Assembly (NCBI GenBank): GCA_964637655.1
Contig: CAZWUZ010000084.1
Location: forward strand, 1 to 13,258
Length of the DNA: 13,258 nucleotides
Origin: CAZWUZ01 sp964637655 [NCBI: uncultured bacterium]
Lineage (GTDB): Bacteria; DAOPZR01
Direction of reading: 5' to 3'
The notes under the pieces are model-generated. The model searched no databases. It was not told where the DNA came from and saw nothing but the letters and a program-made list of their open reading frames with translations. Position numbers and translations under genes: made by a program. Within the stretch, counting starts at the first letter, position 1, and every line of letters starts with the position of its first letter. Shown here piece after piece: positions 6,596 through 13,258 of this stretch.

Positions 6596-6764
6596 TAGCA
6601 GGTTGTTGAAAAATCGACCGTTCCCTATTTCACATGCCGTCACTCCCGAATTATGTAATCGGGAGTCCAGTCGTTTCCGTCGCTGATGCTGGATTCCCGA
6701 TTACTGACTTCGGGAATGACGGATCACTTGTCGTCGTCCTCCACAGCTTTTCAACAACCTGTTA
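6596..6764. mobile_element. MITE-like element with TA-flanked terminal inverted repeats
   Basis: A 169-bp non-coding element. The left end (plus strand, from 6596) reads TAGCAGGTTGTTGAAAA and the right end (minus strand, from 6764) reads TAACAGGTTGTTGAAAA: 17-bp terminal inverted repeats with a single mismatch. Both ends start with TA, consistent with a TA target duplication as made by IS630/Tc1-mariner-type transposases. Internally there is a long imperfect palindrome (6637-6722). No open frame lies within, so mobilisation would need a transposase elsewhere. The right-hand TA plus the next base forms the TAA stop codon of coaBC. The transposase family is inference; the repeat structure is directly visible. 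Confidence 0.8.
6637..6722. terminator. Long imperfect hairpin inside the MITE, possible bidirectional terminator
   Basis: The arm 6637-6670 (CCGTCACTCCCGAA...GGGAGTCCAG) pairs with 6689-6722 across an 18-base loop with only a few mismatches over 34 positions. Each arm also contains a smaller dyad (TCCCGA/TCGGGA). RNA from either strand would form a very stable stem about 40 bases beyond the coaBC stop. No clean U-tract follows, so intrinsic termination is possible but unproven; the structure may instead only stabilise the 3' end. Confidence 0.4.
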
Positions 6765-7961
6765 GAGGGAAATAATGCGGTCGAGCAGCCAGTGCGCGGC
6801 ATCGGCCTTGGCCAGCGGGCCCGACGCCGCCTCTGCTCCCGTGCGCGGCAGCCAGAGCAGTTCCGTCACGACACCGCCCATCGCCGCGCCGCTGACCTCG
6901 TTGCCGACGATCGCTTCAAGGTGTTTCCGCTGCAGTTTGTCACGGGCCGGCCCGCGCACGTCGCCGATGGCGGCACAGAACCCGATAACCGCGCGCGCCT
7001 TCCCCGCCGCCGCCACCGCGGCGATGATGTCCGGGTTCTCCGCCAGCGCGATGGCGTCACCGCTTTTGGCCGGCTTGCCTGCCGCCATCTGCGCCGGGCG
7101 ATGGTCCGCGACCGCCGCGGCCCCGATAACGATATCGTCCTGCCGCAGTTCCGCCAGCACCGCGTCATGCATTTCCTGCGCAGTAGTGACGCCCACCGTC
7201 CGCACCCCGAACGGGTCGGGCAGCGCGACGGGGCCGCTGACCAGCACCACCTCCGCGCCGCGCGCTGCTGCCGCGCGGGCCAGCGCAAACCCGAGCTGCC
7301 CGCTGCTGCGGTTGGTGAGCACGCGCACCCCGTCGAGCGGCTCCTGTGTCGGTCCCGCGGTAATGAGCACGCGCCGACCGCCACCATCAAATCCGCGCCC
7401 GTGCAGCGCCGCGCGCACCGCGTCCAGCACCGCGTCCAGCGGCGCCAGCCGTCCTTCACCCTCCTCACCGCAGGCCGTGCCGCCGCGCGCGGGCCCGACA
7501 ATGGCATGCCCGCGCTGGCGCAGCACCGCGGCATTGTCGCGCACCGCGGGATGTGCCCACATGTCAGGATTCATCGCCGGCGCGAAGACCACCGGCAGGC
7601 GACTGCAGGAGAGATACGTCGTGGAGAGAATATCGTCGGCAATACCGTGCGCGCATTTGCCCAGTGCGTTGGCGGTGGCCGGACATATCACCAGCACCTC
7701 CGCCCACTGCCGCAGCACAATGTGCGGCATCGCGTCGGGCTCGTCGCCGCGCCGCCAGGCGTCCGTCGCCACCGGCTGCCCGGTGAGCGTGGCAAAGGTC
7801 AGCGGCGTCACCAGCCGCGTCGCGTGCTCCGTCATCAGCACGCGCACCTCCGCGCCGAGGTGCATAAGCTCGCGGGCGAGGTCGGCGCTGCGGTAGGCGG
7901 CGATGCCGCCCGTCACCGCCAGCAGCACGCGCCGCCCGCGCAGCGCGGACGGAATAGTCAC
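6762..7961 (-). CDS. coaBC: CoaBC, bifunctional phosphopantothenoylcysteine decarboxylase / phosphopantothenate-cysteine ligase
   Basis: Two consecutive steps of coenzyme A synthesis. The N-terminal FMN-dependent decarboxylase (CoaC, 1-~185) has VTGGIAAYRSADLAR, the catalytic His80 in AMPHIVL, PATANALGK (94-102), the PAMNPDMW motif (128-135) and Cys164 in GTACGEEGEGR. The C-terminal ligase (CoaB, ~195-399) has RRVLITAGPTQEPLDGVRVLTNRSSGQLG, with Asn217 matching E. coli Asn210, AAAVADHRP (281-289) and Lys296 at the position expected for the conserved lysine. It is unusual that the normal GFAAET block is GFCAAIGD (327-334) and the late GFxxDxN block is AMGGVVTE, so the ligase half is divergent. 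The start is GTG within a GTGA overlap with gmk, without a clear ribosome site. The stop TAA is formed by the end of the MITE. Length is typical. Confidence 0.93.
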   Translation of the reverse strand: MTIPSALRGRRVLLAVTGGIAAYRSADLARELMHLGAEVRVLMTEHATRLVTPLTFATLTGQPVATDAWRRGDEPDAMPHIVLRQWAEVLVICPATANALGKCAHGIADDILSTTYLSCSRLPVVFAPAMNPDMWAHPAVRDNAAVLRQRGHAIVGPARGGTACGEEGEGRLAPLDAVLDAVRAALHGRGFDGGGRRVLITAGPTQEPLDGVRVLTNRSSGQLGFALARAAAARGAEVVLVSGPVALPDPFGVRTVGVTTAQEMHDAVLAELRQDDIVIGAAAVADHRPAQMAAGKPAKSGDAIALAENPDIIAAVAAAGKARAVIGFCAAIGDVRGPARDKLQRKHLEAIVGNEVSGAAMGGVVTELLWLPRTGAEAASGPLAKADAAHWLLDRIISL

Positions 7962-8530
7962 CGCGCCGCGCGCGCCCGCGTGATCACCTGCTGCAGTTCA
8001 TCCAGCGCGCGCTCCACTTCGTCGTTGACCACCACCACGTCATACTCGCCGCGGCGGTCCATCTCCGCCTGTGCCGCGGCCAGGCGCACGGCGATGTCCT
8101 CGTCGCTGTTGGTGCCGCGCCCGCGCAGGCGCTGCTCGAGCACCTGCATCGACGGCGGCGCGATGAAGACAAACAGCCCCTCCTCGCCCCGCTGCTTGAG
8201 CTGCAGCCCGCCCTGCACGTCGATGTCGAGCAGCACGTCGCGCCCGGCGGCGCGCATGCGCGCCACCTCGCTCTTGAGCGTGCCGTAGCAGTTCTTGTGC
8301 ACCTGCGCCCACTCGAGGAAGTCCCCCGCGTCGACGCGCCGGCGGAACTCGTCATGGGTGATGAACAGGTAATCCTTCCCGTCCACTTCCCCCTCGCGCG
8401 GCGACCGCGTGGTCGCCGACACGGAGAACCCGAGGTTCGCGTCGCGCGTCAGCAGTTCCTTCGCCAGCGTCGATTTGCCCGCGCCCGAGGGGGCGCTGAG
8501 GATGATCAGCAGTCCGTTGCCGGTCGTCAT
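7958..8530 (-). CDS. gmk: Guanylate kinase
   Basis: Cytosolic kinase that phosphorylates GMP to GDP using ATP; essential for guanine nucleotide supply. The protein is 190 residues, normal for bacterial Gmk. The P-loop is SAPSGAGKST (12-21). The GMP-binding region has SATTRSPREGEVDGKDY (38-54), EWAQVHKNCYGT (73-84) and LLDIDVQG (100-107). The lid follows (RLRGRGT, 134-140), then the family C-terminal pattern with EYDVVVVNDEVERAL. ATG at 8530 is preceded by AGGAGA and overlaps the FtsA-like gene stop as ATGA. The neighbouring coaBC is a common partner; rpoZ, often between them, is missing here. Confidence 0.96.
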   Translation of the reverse strand: MTTGNGLLIILSAPSGAGKSTLAKELLTRDANLGFSVSATTRSPREGEVDGKDYLFITHDEFRRRVDAGDFLEWAQVHKNCYGTLKSEVARMRAAGRDVLLDIDVQGGLQLKQRGEEGLFVFIAPPSMQVLEQRLRGRGTNSDEDIAVRLAAAQAEMDRRGEYDVVVVNDEVERALDELQQVITRARAAR

Positions 8531-10704
8531 GCACGTGTCTCCTGTTCGCGGGAGCCCGGATCCTCCCAGCGGATAATGACGGTATCACCGTCGCGCAGCG
8601 GCGTGTCGAACCCGACCACCCCGCCGTTCACCTGCAGCACCAGCCGCTTCGCCTTCAACTCCTCCGCGTTCGCCTGCGGGATGCGCGCCAGCAGGTCGGC
8701 CACCACGTACTGCTGCTGCGCCGGCGCGCGCGCCGCGAGTTTCGCCCCCGCGTTGACCTGCGTGTCGGGGGTCACCACCTTGCCGTCCATCAGCAGTTCC
8801 ACTTCGCGCGGCGGCAGGGTCACTGTCTCCCCGTTGAGCGCCACCTTCAGCCCGGGGAGCGGGGCGAGCAGGTCGCCCAGCAGTTCCCTGACCTGCAGCG
8901 CCAGGGCGGGGAAGCGGCGGATGACCACCGTGGTGCCGCCCGGCACCAGTTGCGTCAGCGGCAGTTCCTGGCCGCCCTCGCTTTGCGCCAGCGCGCTGCG
9001 GTGCAGGCAGGTGCGCACGTTGTCCTGCACGCGGAACTCGACTTCGCGCTGGCGGAACTCGTCGGGCTGATACCCGCAGTCGCGCAGCGCCGCCAGCAGG
9101 TCGCCGCTCGGCGCGATGGTCACCTCGTCGCCGCCGGCAATGACCCGGTCCGCCGCCGCGGCTTCCTTGTTGAGCTGCACCGGGAAGTACCAGCGCTGCC
9201 GCGCGCCCGTCGCCTGTTCCGCCAGGTCGAGCCAGGCACGCTCGCGCTCGCAGAGCTGCGCCACGGTGAGCACCGCGTCACGCCCCGGTTCGCCCGGCAC
9301 ATACTGCAGTTCGACGCCGCTGCTGATCACCGCGTCAAAGGCCGCGGACTGCCCGTCGATGGTCAGCACCGGCGCGCGCGGCGGTTGTGCCGGCAGTTCC
9401 TGCCGGCTGCCGTTGAGGAAGAAGACCAGCGGCGTCCCCGTGGCCTGCATCTCCGCCGTCGGGGTCGCCAGCCCGCGCAGTGCCAGCGCTTCGAGCGCCG
9501 TCCCCGTCCCCGTCTGGCTCATCATCTGTACCGTCTCGCCGTTGACCGTCACCTCGATCAGCGTGAAGCCGCGCCCGGTGCCCGCCGCCAGGGCTATCCC
9601 CAGCGGCGTCATCCAGTGCGGCCCGAACAGCGTGCCGGTGCGGTCGTCCACTGTCTCCAGTTCGCGACAGTCGGGGATGATGACCCGCTCGGGTGACAGG
9701 GCGAAGGCCTGGGCCAGCGCCTCGCGCAGCCCCGGGGTGAAACTCCCGCCCCCGACGCAGAAGACCGCGCTCACCGGGCGCGGGAAGATCGCCGCGCACT
9801 CGCGCGCGATGGCCGTCGCCAGTTCGTCGAGCCGCGGGCGGATGCGCGCCACCACCTCGGCCGTCGTTACCGTCCACGGCTTGCCGAACACGCTGGTGAA
9901 CGACACCGTCTCCTCGAGCGCCAGCCGCCGCTTCGCCTGTTCCGCCGCGGCGAAATCGAGCAGGAACGCCTCGCTGATCTCCTCCGTCACCTCGTCGCCG
10001 GCCACCGGCAGCGAGGCGTAGCCGACCACCGTGCCGCCGCTGGTCACCGCCAGGTCTGACGTACCCGCGCCGATGTCGAGCAGCAGCAGGTTGAGATGGC
10101 GGATGCGGTCGGTGAAGACCAGGTCGCCCGCCGCGATCGGTTCGAGCGTGATGAACCCCGGCTCGAGCCCGAGCTTGCGCAGCACGGCGATCTTGCTGTT
10201 GACGATCTCGCGCGGCAGGTAGGTCATCAGCACCCGCGCCGTCAGCCGCCGCGCGTAGTGCCCGCGCGGGTTGCGCACCGGCGTGTCGTTGAGCAGGAAC
10301 CCCATCGGCACCGAGCCGACGCAGTACATGTTCAGTTCCAGCCCCTTGACGATGCCCGCGCGCACCGCCGCCGCCCCGACCGCCTCGACCTGCGGCGTGT
10401 CGATGTACTTCTCCCCGGGGAACTCCTCGGTCGCGGTCAGTTCGCGGCTGTGCAGCGAACGCCCGGCGAAGGCGATGGCGGCGCGCGTGAAGGTCTGCCC
10501 GGTCTTGCGCTCGAGCTCCTCCTTCACCTGCCGCGCGTACAGCGCCACCTCGTCGATATCCTGCACCTGCCCGTCGATCATCCCGCGCGAGGCATGCTCG
10601 AAGATGACGTAGTCCTCCACCGTCAGGACGTTGTCACGGCAGTGATAGGCGATCCCCACCACCTTGCGCGTGCCGATATCGAGCGCGAACGACGGTTCGG
10701 TCAT
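8527..10704 (-). CDS. FtsA/PilM-type actin-like ATPase with long C-terminal extension
   Basis: A 725-residue protein. Residues 1 to ~377 form an FtsA-like actin fold: phosphate-1 loop FALDIGTRKVVG (6-17), an inserted subdomain at ~80-165 in the FtsA 1C position, phosphate-2 loop LLLLDIGAGTSDLAV (206-220) and adenosine loop VFCVGGGS (314-321). Nucleotide binding looks intact. Residues ~380-725 are not found in classical FtsA (about 420 residues). They contain short segments resembling ThiS/ubiquitin-like beta-grasp strands (EVTVNGETVQM, KVALNGETVTLPPREVEL, LQVNGGVVGFDTPLRDGDTVIIRW). There is no membrane segment or obvious C-terminal amphipathic helix. Long FtsA-domain proteins of this kind are known as uncharacterised proteins, in my recollection mainly in Bacillota. 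ATG 10704 lies 1 base after the epimerase stop. An in-frame TTG at 10740 would add 12 unfamiliar residues and is less likely. The function is unknown: a division or surface-assembly ATPase is possible. Confidence 0.85.
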   Translation of the reverse strand: MTEPSFALDIGTRKVVGIAYHCRDNVLTVEDYVIFEHASRGMIDGQVQDIDEVALYARQVKEELERKTGQTFTRAAIAFAGRSLHSRELTATEEFPGEKYIDTPQVEAVGAAAVRAGIVKGLELNMYCVGSVPMGFLLNDTPVRNPRGHYARRLTARVLMTYLPREIVNSKIAVLRKLGLEPGFITLEPIAAGDLVFTDRIRHLNLLLLDIGAGTSDLAVTSGGTVVGYASLPVAGDEVTEEISEAFLLDFAAAEQAKRRLALEETVSFTSVFGKPWTVTTAEVVARIRPRLDELATAIARECAAIFPRPVSAVFCVGGGSFTPGLREALAQAFALSPERVIIPDCRELETVDDRTGTLFGPHWMTPLGIALAAGTGRGFTLIEVTVNGETVQMMSQTGTGTALEALALRGLATPTAEMQATGTPLVFFLNGSRQELPAQPPRAPVLTIDGQSAAFDAVISSGVELQYVPGEPGRDAVLTVAQLCERERAWLDLAEQATGARQRWYFPVQLNKEAAAADRVIAGGDEVTIAPSGDLLAALRDCGYQPDEFRQREVEFRVQDNVRTCLHRSALAQSEGGQELPLTQLVPGGTTVVIRRFPALALQVRELLGDLLAPLPGLKVALNGETVTLPPREVELLMDGKVVTPDTQVNAGAKLAARAPAQQQYVVADLLARIPQANAEELKAKRLVLQVNGGVVGFDTPLRDGDTVIIRWEDPGSREQETRA

Positions 10705-10705
10705 G

Positions 10706-11671
10706 TCAGGCCCGGTAGTAGCTGATGACCGCGTCGACAATCTGCTCGACGGGAATCTGCGGGCGGAACCCGGTCAGCGCCTGCAATTTGCCGATATCGG
10801 GCACGCGGTGGCGCATGTCTTCGAACCCCGCCGCGTAGGCGCGCTCGTAGGGGATGACCTCGATGGCCGAACGGCTCCCCGTCTTGGCGATGATCATCTC
10901 CGCCAGTGCGCGGATGCTGATGGCGCGGTCGTTGCCGATGTTGTAGATTTCCCCGTAGGCGCGCGGCTCGGCCATCAGCGCGGTGATGCCGTCGATGACG
11001 TCGCTCACCGCGGTGAAGCTCCGCGTCTGCCCCCCGTCGCCGTAGACCGTCAGCGGCTCGTTCTGCAGCGCCTGCCGCACCAGGCGCGGGATGACCATGC
11101 CGTAGCGGTCCGACTGCCGCGGTCCGCAGGTGTTGAAGAACCTGACGATGACCACGGGGAGCTTTTTCTCCCGCCAGTAGGCGAGCGCGAGGAATTCGTC
11201 GATCGCCTTCGAGCAGGAGTAGCTCCAGCGCGAGATGGTCGTCGGCCCGAGCAGGCGGTCGTCCTCCTCGCGGAACGGCACCTTCTCGTTCTTGCCGTAG
11301 ATCTCCGAGGTCGAGGCGATGAGCACCGGCTGCTTGCCGCGGTTCGCCAGTTCGAGCACGTTCTCCGTCCCGCGCAGGTTGATCTGCAGCGAGCGCAGCG
11401 GGTTGTCGATGATGTACTTGACCCCGACCGCGGCGGCGAGGTGGTAGACCACCTGCACCTTGGCCATGAGCGACTCGAGCACCTTGTCGTCGAGCACCGT
11501 GTCCACCGTCAGGTGAAAGCGCTCGTTCCCCTCGAGCTGGCGGACATTGTCGATGCTCCCCGTCGACAGGTCATCGATGACCCAGACCTCGTCGCCGCGC
11601 GCCAGCAGCCGCTCGGCAAGATGCGAGCCGATGAACCCCGCCCCGCCCGTGATCAGTACCCGTTGTGCCAT
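10706..11671 (-). CDS. NAD-dependent epimerase/dehydratase (extended SDR), UXS/GalE-like
   Basis: A 321-residue nucleotide-sugar-modifying enzyme. The Rossmann NAD motif is ITGGAGFIGSHLAE (7-20), Asp33/Asp34 follow strand 2, and the catalytic Tyr151-Lys155 pair sits in WSYSCSKAIDE, with Ser119-Ser122 in IASTSEIYGK. FFNTCGPRQ and the nucleotide-sugar loop VYGDGGQTRSFTAVSDVIDG follow. The TSEIYG form and the QALQNEPLTVYGDGGQTRSF stretch resemble UDP-glucuronate decarboxylases and related GalE-like enzymes; the exact substrate cannot be settled. ATG 11671 has a GGGAGG site and lies 1 base after the stop of the previous epimerase. It is the third of three tandem paralogues. Confidence 0.9.
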   Translation of the reverse strand: MAQRVLITGGAGFIGSHLAERLLARGDEVWVIDDLSTGSIDNVRQLEGNERFHLTVDTVLDDKVLESLMAKVQVVYHLAAAVGVKYIIDNPLRSLQINLRGTENVLELANRGKQPVLIASTSEIYGKNEKVPFREEDDRLLGPTTISRWSYSCSKAIDEFLALAYWREKKLPVVIVRFFNTCGPRQSDRYGMVIPRLVRQALQNEPLTVYGDGGQTRSFTAVSDVIDGITALMAEPRAYGEIYNIGNDRAISIRALAEMIIAKTGSRSAIEVIPYERAYAAGFEDMRHRVPDIGKLQALTGFRPQIPVEQIVDAVISYYRA

Positions 11672-11672
11672 C

Positions 11673-12626
11673 TCATGCCTCCCGCGGCGTGGCCGGATCG
11701 TTCAGCCACGCCCATTCCGCCGCCAGCCCCTCGGCCAGGTTCACCCGCGGCGCGTAGCCGAGGTCGCGCTGCGCCAGGGACAAATCGGCCCAGGTGTCGC
11801 GCATGTCGCCGCGCGCCATCCCCTGCGCCGCCCGCCGCAGCTGCCGCCCGCTGAGGCGCTCCGCCAGCGCCAGCGCCTCGTTGAGCGTGACGCGACTGCC
11901 GCCGCCGAGGTTGTAGACCGCGCCGGGCGTCCCGCACTCCGCCGCGGCGATGATCCCCGCGACGATGTCGTCGATGTAAGTGAAATCGCGCGTCTGTCCC
12001 CCGTCGCCGAACAGCGGCACCTCCGTGCCGTCGCGCAGCGCGGTGAGAAAACGGTGGAACCCCATGTCAGGGCGCTGCCCCGGCCCGTAAACGGTGAAGA
12101 AGCGCAGCGATACCGTGTGCACCCCGAAACTGCGGTGGTAGAGCCGGCAGAGATGCTCACCCGCGAGTTTCGTCACCCCGTAGGGGGAGACCGGCCAGCA
12201 GGGCGCGTCCTCGCGCATCGGCAGCACCGGCGTATCACCGTAGACGGACGACGACGAGGCGTTGACCAGGCGCACGCCCGGCCGCTCCTTGAGCAGTTCC
12301 AGCAGCTGCTGCGTGGCGCGGATGTTCAGGTCGGTGTACACGTCGAACTGGCTGCCCCAGCTGGCCCGCACTCCCGCTTGCGCCGCGAGATGGAACACCG
12401 CGTCGACCCCGTCGAGATGCGCCGCGAGCGAACCGGTCAGCAGGTTTTCCTCATGCAGCGTGAATCCCGCCGTCCCGCGCAGCGGCGCCAGGTGCGCCTC
12501 CTTGTAGGCGCGCGGGTAGTAATCGGTGAAGCAGTCGATGCCGGTCACCTGCCAGCCGCGCCCGAGCAGCGCGCGCGCCAGGTGGCTGCCGATGAACCCG
12601 GCGACGCCGGTAACCAGCGCCTTCAC
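11673..12626 (-). CDS. NAD-dependent epimerase (extended SDR), UDP-glucuronate epimerase-like
   Basis: A 317-residue protein with NAD motif VTGVAGFIGSHLAR (5-18), Asp31 after strand 2 (GIDCFTDYYPRAYKEAHL, a pattern of UDP-glucuronate 4-epimerase-like proteins) and GVRASWGSQFDVYTDLNI (85-102). The SSSSVYG motif is at 124-130 and the catalytic pair Tyr149-Lys153 is in SPYGVTK. FTVYGPGQRPDMGFHRF and LFGDGGQTRDFTYIDDIV follow. The family is clear; 4-epimerisation of a UDP-sugar is the likely chemistry, but the sugar is uncertain. The start is GTG at 12626 with GGGGGA upstream, overlapping the preceding gene by 4 bases (GTGA). The C terminus is of typical length. Confidence 0.9.
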   Translation of the reverse strand: MKALVTGVAGFIGSHLARALLGRGWQVTGIDCFTDYYPRAYKEAHLAPLRGTAGFTLHEENLLTGSLAAHLDGVDAVFHLAAQAGVRASWGSQFDVYTDLNIRATQQLLELLKERPGVRLVNASSSSVYGDTPVLPMREDAPCWPVSPYGVTKLAGEHLCRLYHRSFGVHTVSLRFFTVYGPGQRPDMGFHRFLTALRDGTEVPLFGDGGQTRDFTYIDDIVAGIIAAAECGTPGAVYNLGGGSRVTLNEALALAERLSGRQLRRAAQGMARGDMRDTWADLSLAQRDLGYAPRVNLAEGLAAEWAWLNDPATPREA

Positions 12627-13258
12627 AGTGTCCCCCGGAAGTAGGCCACGGTCTCCTCGAGGCCCGCCCGCACGTCATGCGTCGGCGCATAACCGAGCAC
12701 GCTGCGCGCCGCGCTGATGTCGCCCAGCGAGTGGCGCACGTCGCCGGCCCGCGCCGGTTCATACTCGACCGCAAGGGTGCGCCCGACAATCTCGCCGAGC
12801 ATGCCGACCAGGTCGAGCAGCGTAACCTGCCGCCCGGCCGAAATGTTGAACACCCCGCCCGGCGCGGCGTCAGCCGTGCACGCCAGCAGGTTGGCCTGCA
12901 CGACGTTGGCGATATAGGTGAAATCGCGGCTCTGCCCGCCGTCACCGTGCAGCGGGATGCTGCCGCCGCGCAGCGCCAGCAGCGAGAATTTCGCGATGGC
13001 CGCCGCGTACTGCGACTGCGGGTTCTGCCGCGGCCCGAACACGTTGAAGTAGCGCAGCAGCACCACGGGCAGCCCGTACAGGCGGTGGAACGACAGCGCG
13101 TACTCCTCCACCGCGTGCTTGCTCACCGCGTAGGGGGAGATGGGGCGCGGCACCATCGTCTCGCGCTTGGGCAGTTCCGGGTTCTCGCCGTACACCGACG
13201 ACGACGAAGCCACCACCACGCGCCGCACCCCCGCCTCCTTCGCCGCCCAGAGCACGTT
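12623..13258 (-). CDS. NAD-dependent epimerase (extended SDR), WbpP/GalE-like, 5' part outside window
   Basis: The C-terminal 211 residues of an epimerase that runs in from beyond 13258. The visible part begins NVLWAAKEAGVRRVV, so the NAD-binding glycine motif is outside. Visible are the SSSSVYG block, catalytic Tyr and Lys in SPYAVSKHAVEEY, and YFNVFGPRQNPQSQYAAAIAKF, a pattern seen in WbpP/Gne-type UDP-GlcNAc/UDP-glucose 4-epimerases. The loop LHGDGGQSRDFTYIANVVQANLLA follows, then the terminal pattern GLEETVAYFRGTL. Its stop overlaps the GTG of the next epimerase (GTGA). A start at 13255 would be a GTG inside the domain and is not the true start. Confidence 0.9.
   Translation of the reverse strand, partial: NVLWAAKEAGVRRVVVASSSSVYGENPELPKRETMVPRPISPYAVSKHAVEEYALSFHRLYGLPVVLLRYFNVFGPRQNPQSQYAAAIAKFSLLALRGGSIPLHGDGGQSRDFTYIANVVQANLLACTADAAPGGVFNISAGRQVTLLDLVGMLGEIVGRTLAVEYEPARAGDVRHSLGDISAARSVLGYAPTHDVRAGLEETVAYFRGTL

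Larger units (their letters stand above)
6393..6761. other. Intergenic region between coaBC and the antitoxin gene
   Basis: This is the only stretch above 300 bases without a gene. From the antitoxin side it holds about 110 bases of ordinary, less GC-rich DNA that must contain the toxin-antitoxin promoter. Next comes a nested-hairpin repeat at 6503-6585, a 10-base gap, then a MITE-like palindromic element at 6596-6764 that reaches into the coaBC stop codon. I see no further open frame with coding character, no tRNA and no riboswitch. Confidence 0.7.

Noticed and set aside
6503-6764. A CRISPR array or riboswitch in the intergenic region
   Set aside because: There are no regularly spaced direct repeats; the structure consists of inverted repeats of two unrelated palindromic elements, and no riboswitch core is recognisable.
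6792-8288. A 498-codon plus-strand open frame opposite coaBC and gmk
   Set aside because: Arg/His-rich translation with no recognisable domain, lying opposite two unambiguous housekeeping genes.
8527-10740. A TTG start at 10740 for the FtsA-like protein
   Set aside because: It would add 12 residues of no family resemblance and overlap the epimerase; the family begins right before FALDIGTRKVVG.

Overview
This window reads as a dense, GC-rich bacterial chromosome segment in which every supported gene lies on the minus strand, so transcription runs from high to low coordinates. Genes mostly overlap by 1-14 bases or are separated by 1 base. Start codons are ATG or GTG. I see no phage, plasmid or CRISPR signature. 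The organism cannot be named from the sequence. The large FtsA-like ATPase resembles proteins I associate with Bacillota (Clostridia/Negativicutes), while GlgE and the palindromic repeats are widely distributed. An uncultured GC-rich bacterium is a reasonable guess but no more.

Region A (13258 to 6762) looks like one translationally coupled operon. It holds three consecutive extended-SDR nucleotide-sugar epimerases/dehydratases (the first cut by the window edge), a 725-residue FtsA/PilM-type ATPase with a long C-terminal extension, guanylate kinase (gmk) and the bifunctional pantothenate-to-coenzyme A enzyme coaBC. Junctions are GTGA, 1 base, 1 base, ATGA and GTGA, which suggests co-transcription of envelope-sugar, cytoskeletal/division-like and core nucleotide/cofactor genes. 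rpoZ, often found between gmk and coaBC, is absent here.

Region B (about 6761 to 6393) is the only sizeable non-coding stretch. It contains two palindromic repeats. One is a 169-bp MITE-like element with terminal inverted repeats beginning in TA; its right end supplies the stop codon of coaBC. The other is a compact structure of nested hairpins.

Region C (6392 to 2396) starts with a Phd/RelB-like antitoxin and a RelE-family toxin. The toxin stop overlaps the start codon of ruvX (TAATG), followed by mltG, an unrecognised 160-residue protein and a DUF4153/DUF4173-type polytopic membrane protein. The toxin-antitoxin pair is therefore the 5' end of an operon carrying a Holliday-junction resolvase-like protein and the endolytic peptidoglycan transglycosylase.

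Region D (2399 to 1) is a glycogen/alpha-glucan module. A near-consensus sigma-70-type promoter, whose -35 box overlaps the stop codon of the DUF protein, drives a GT4 glycogen synthase/maltose-1-phosphate synthase (GlgA/GlgM type) and the N-terminal 373 residues of GlgE, the maltosyltransferase that polymerises maltose-1-phosphate. Together they imply the GlgE pathway of alpha-glucan synthesis.

Most of the window is recognisable housekeeping or carbohydrate metabolism. The parts most worth a second look are the toxin-antitoxin/ruvX fusion of operons, the MITE that provides a stop codon, the epimerase-FtsA-like-gmk-coaBC operon, and the unrecognised protein between mltG and the DUF membrane protein.
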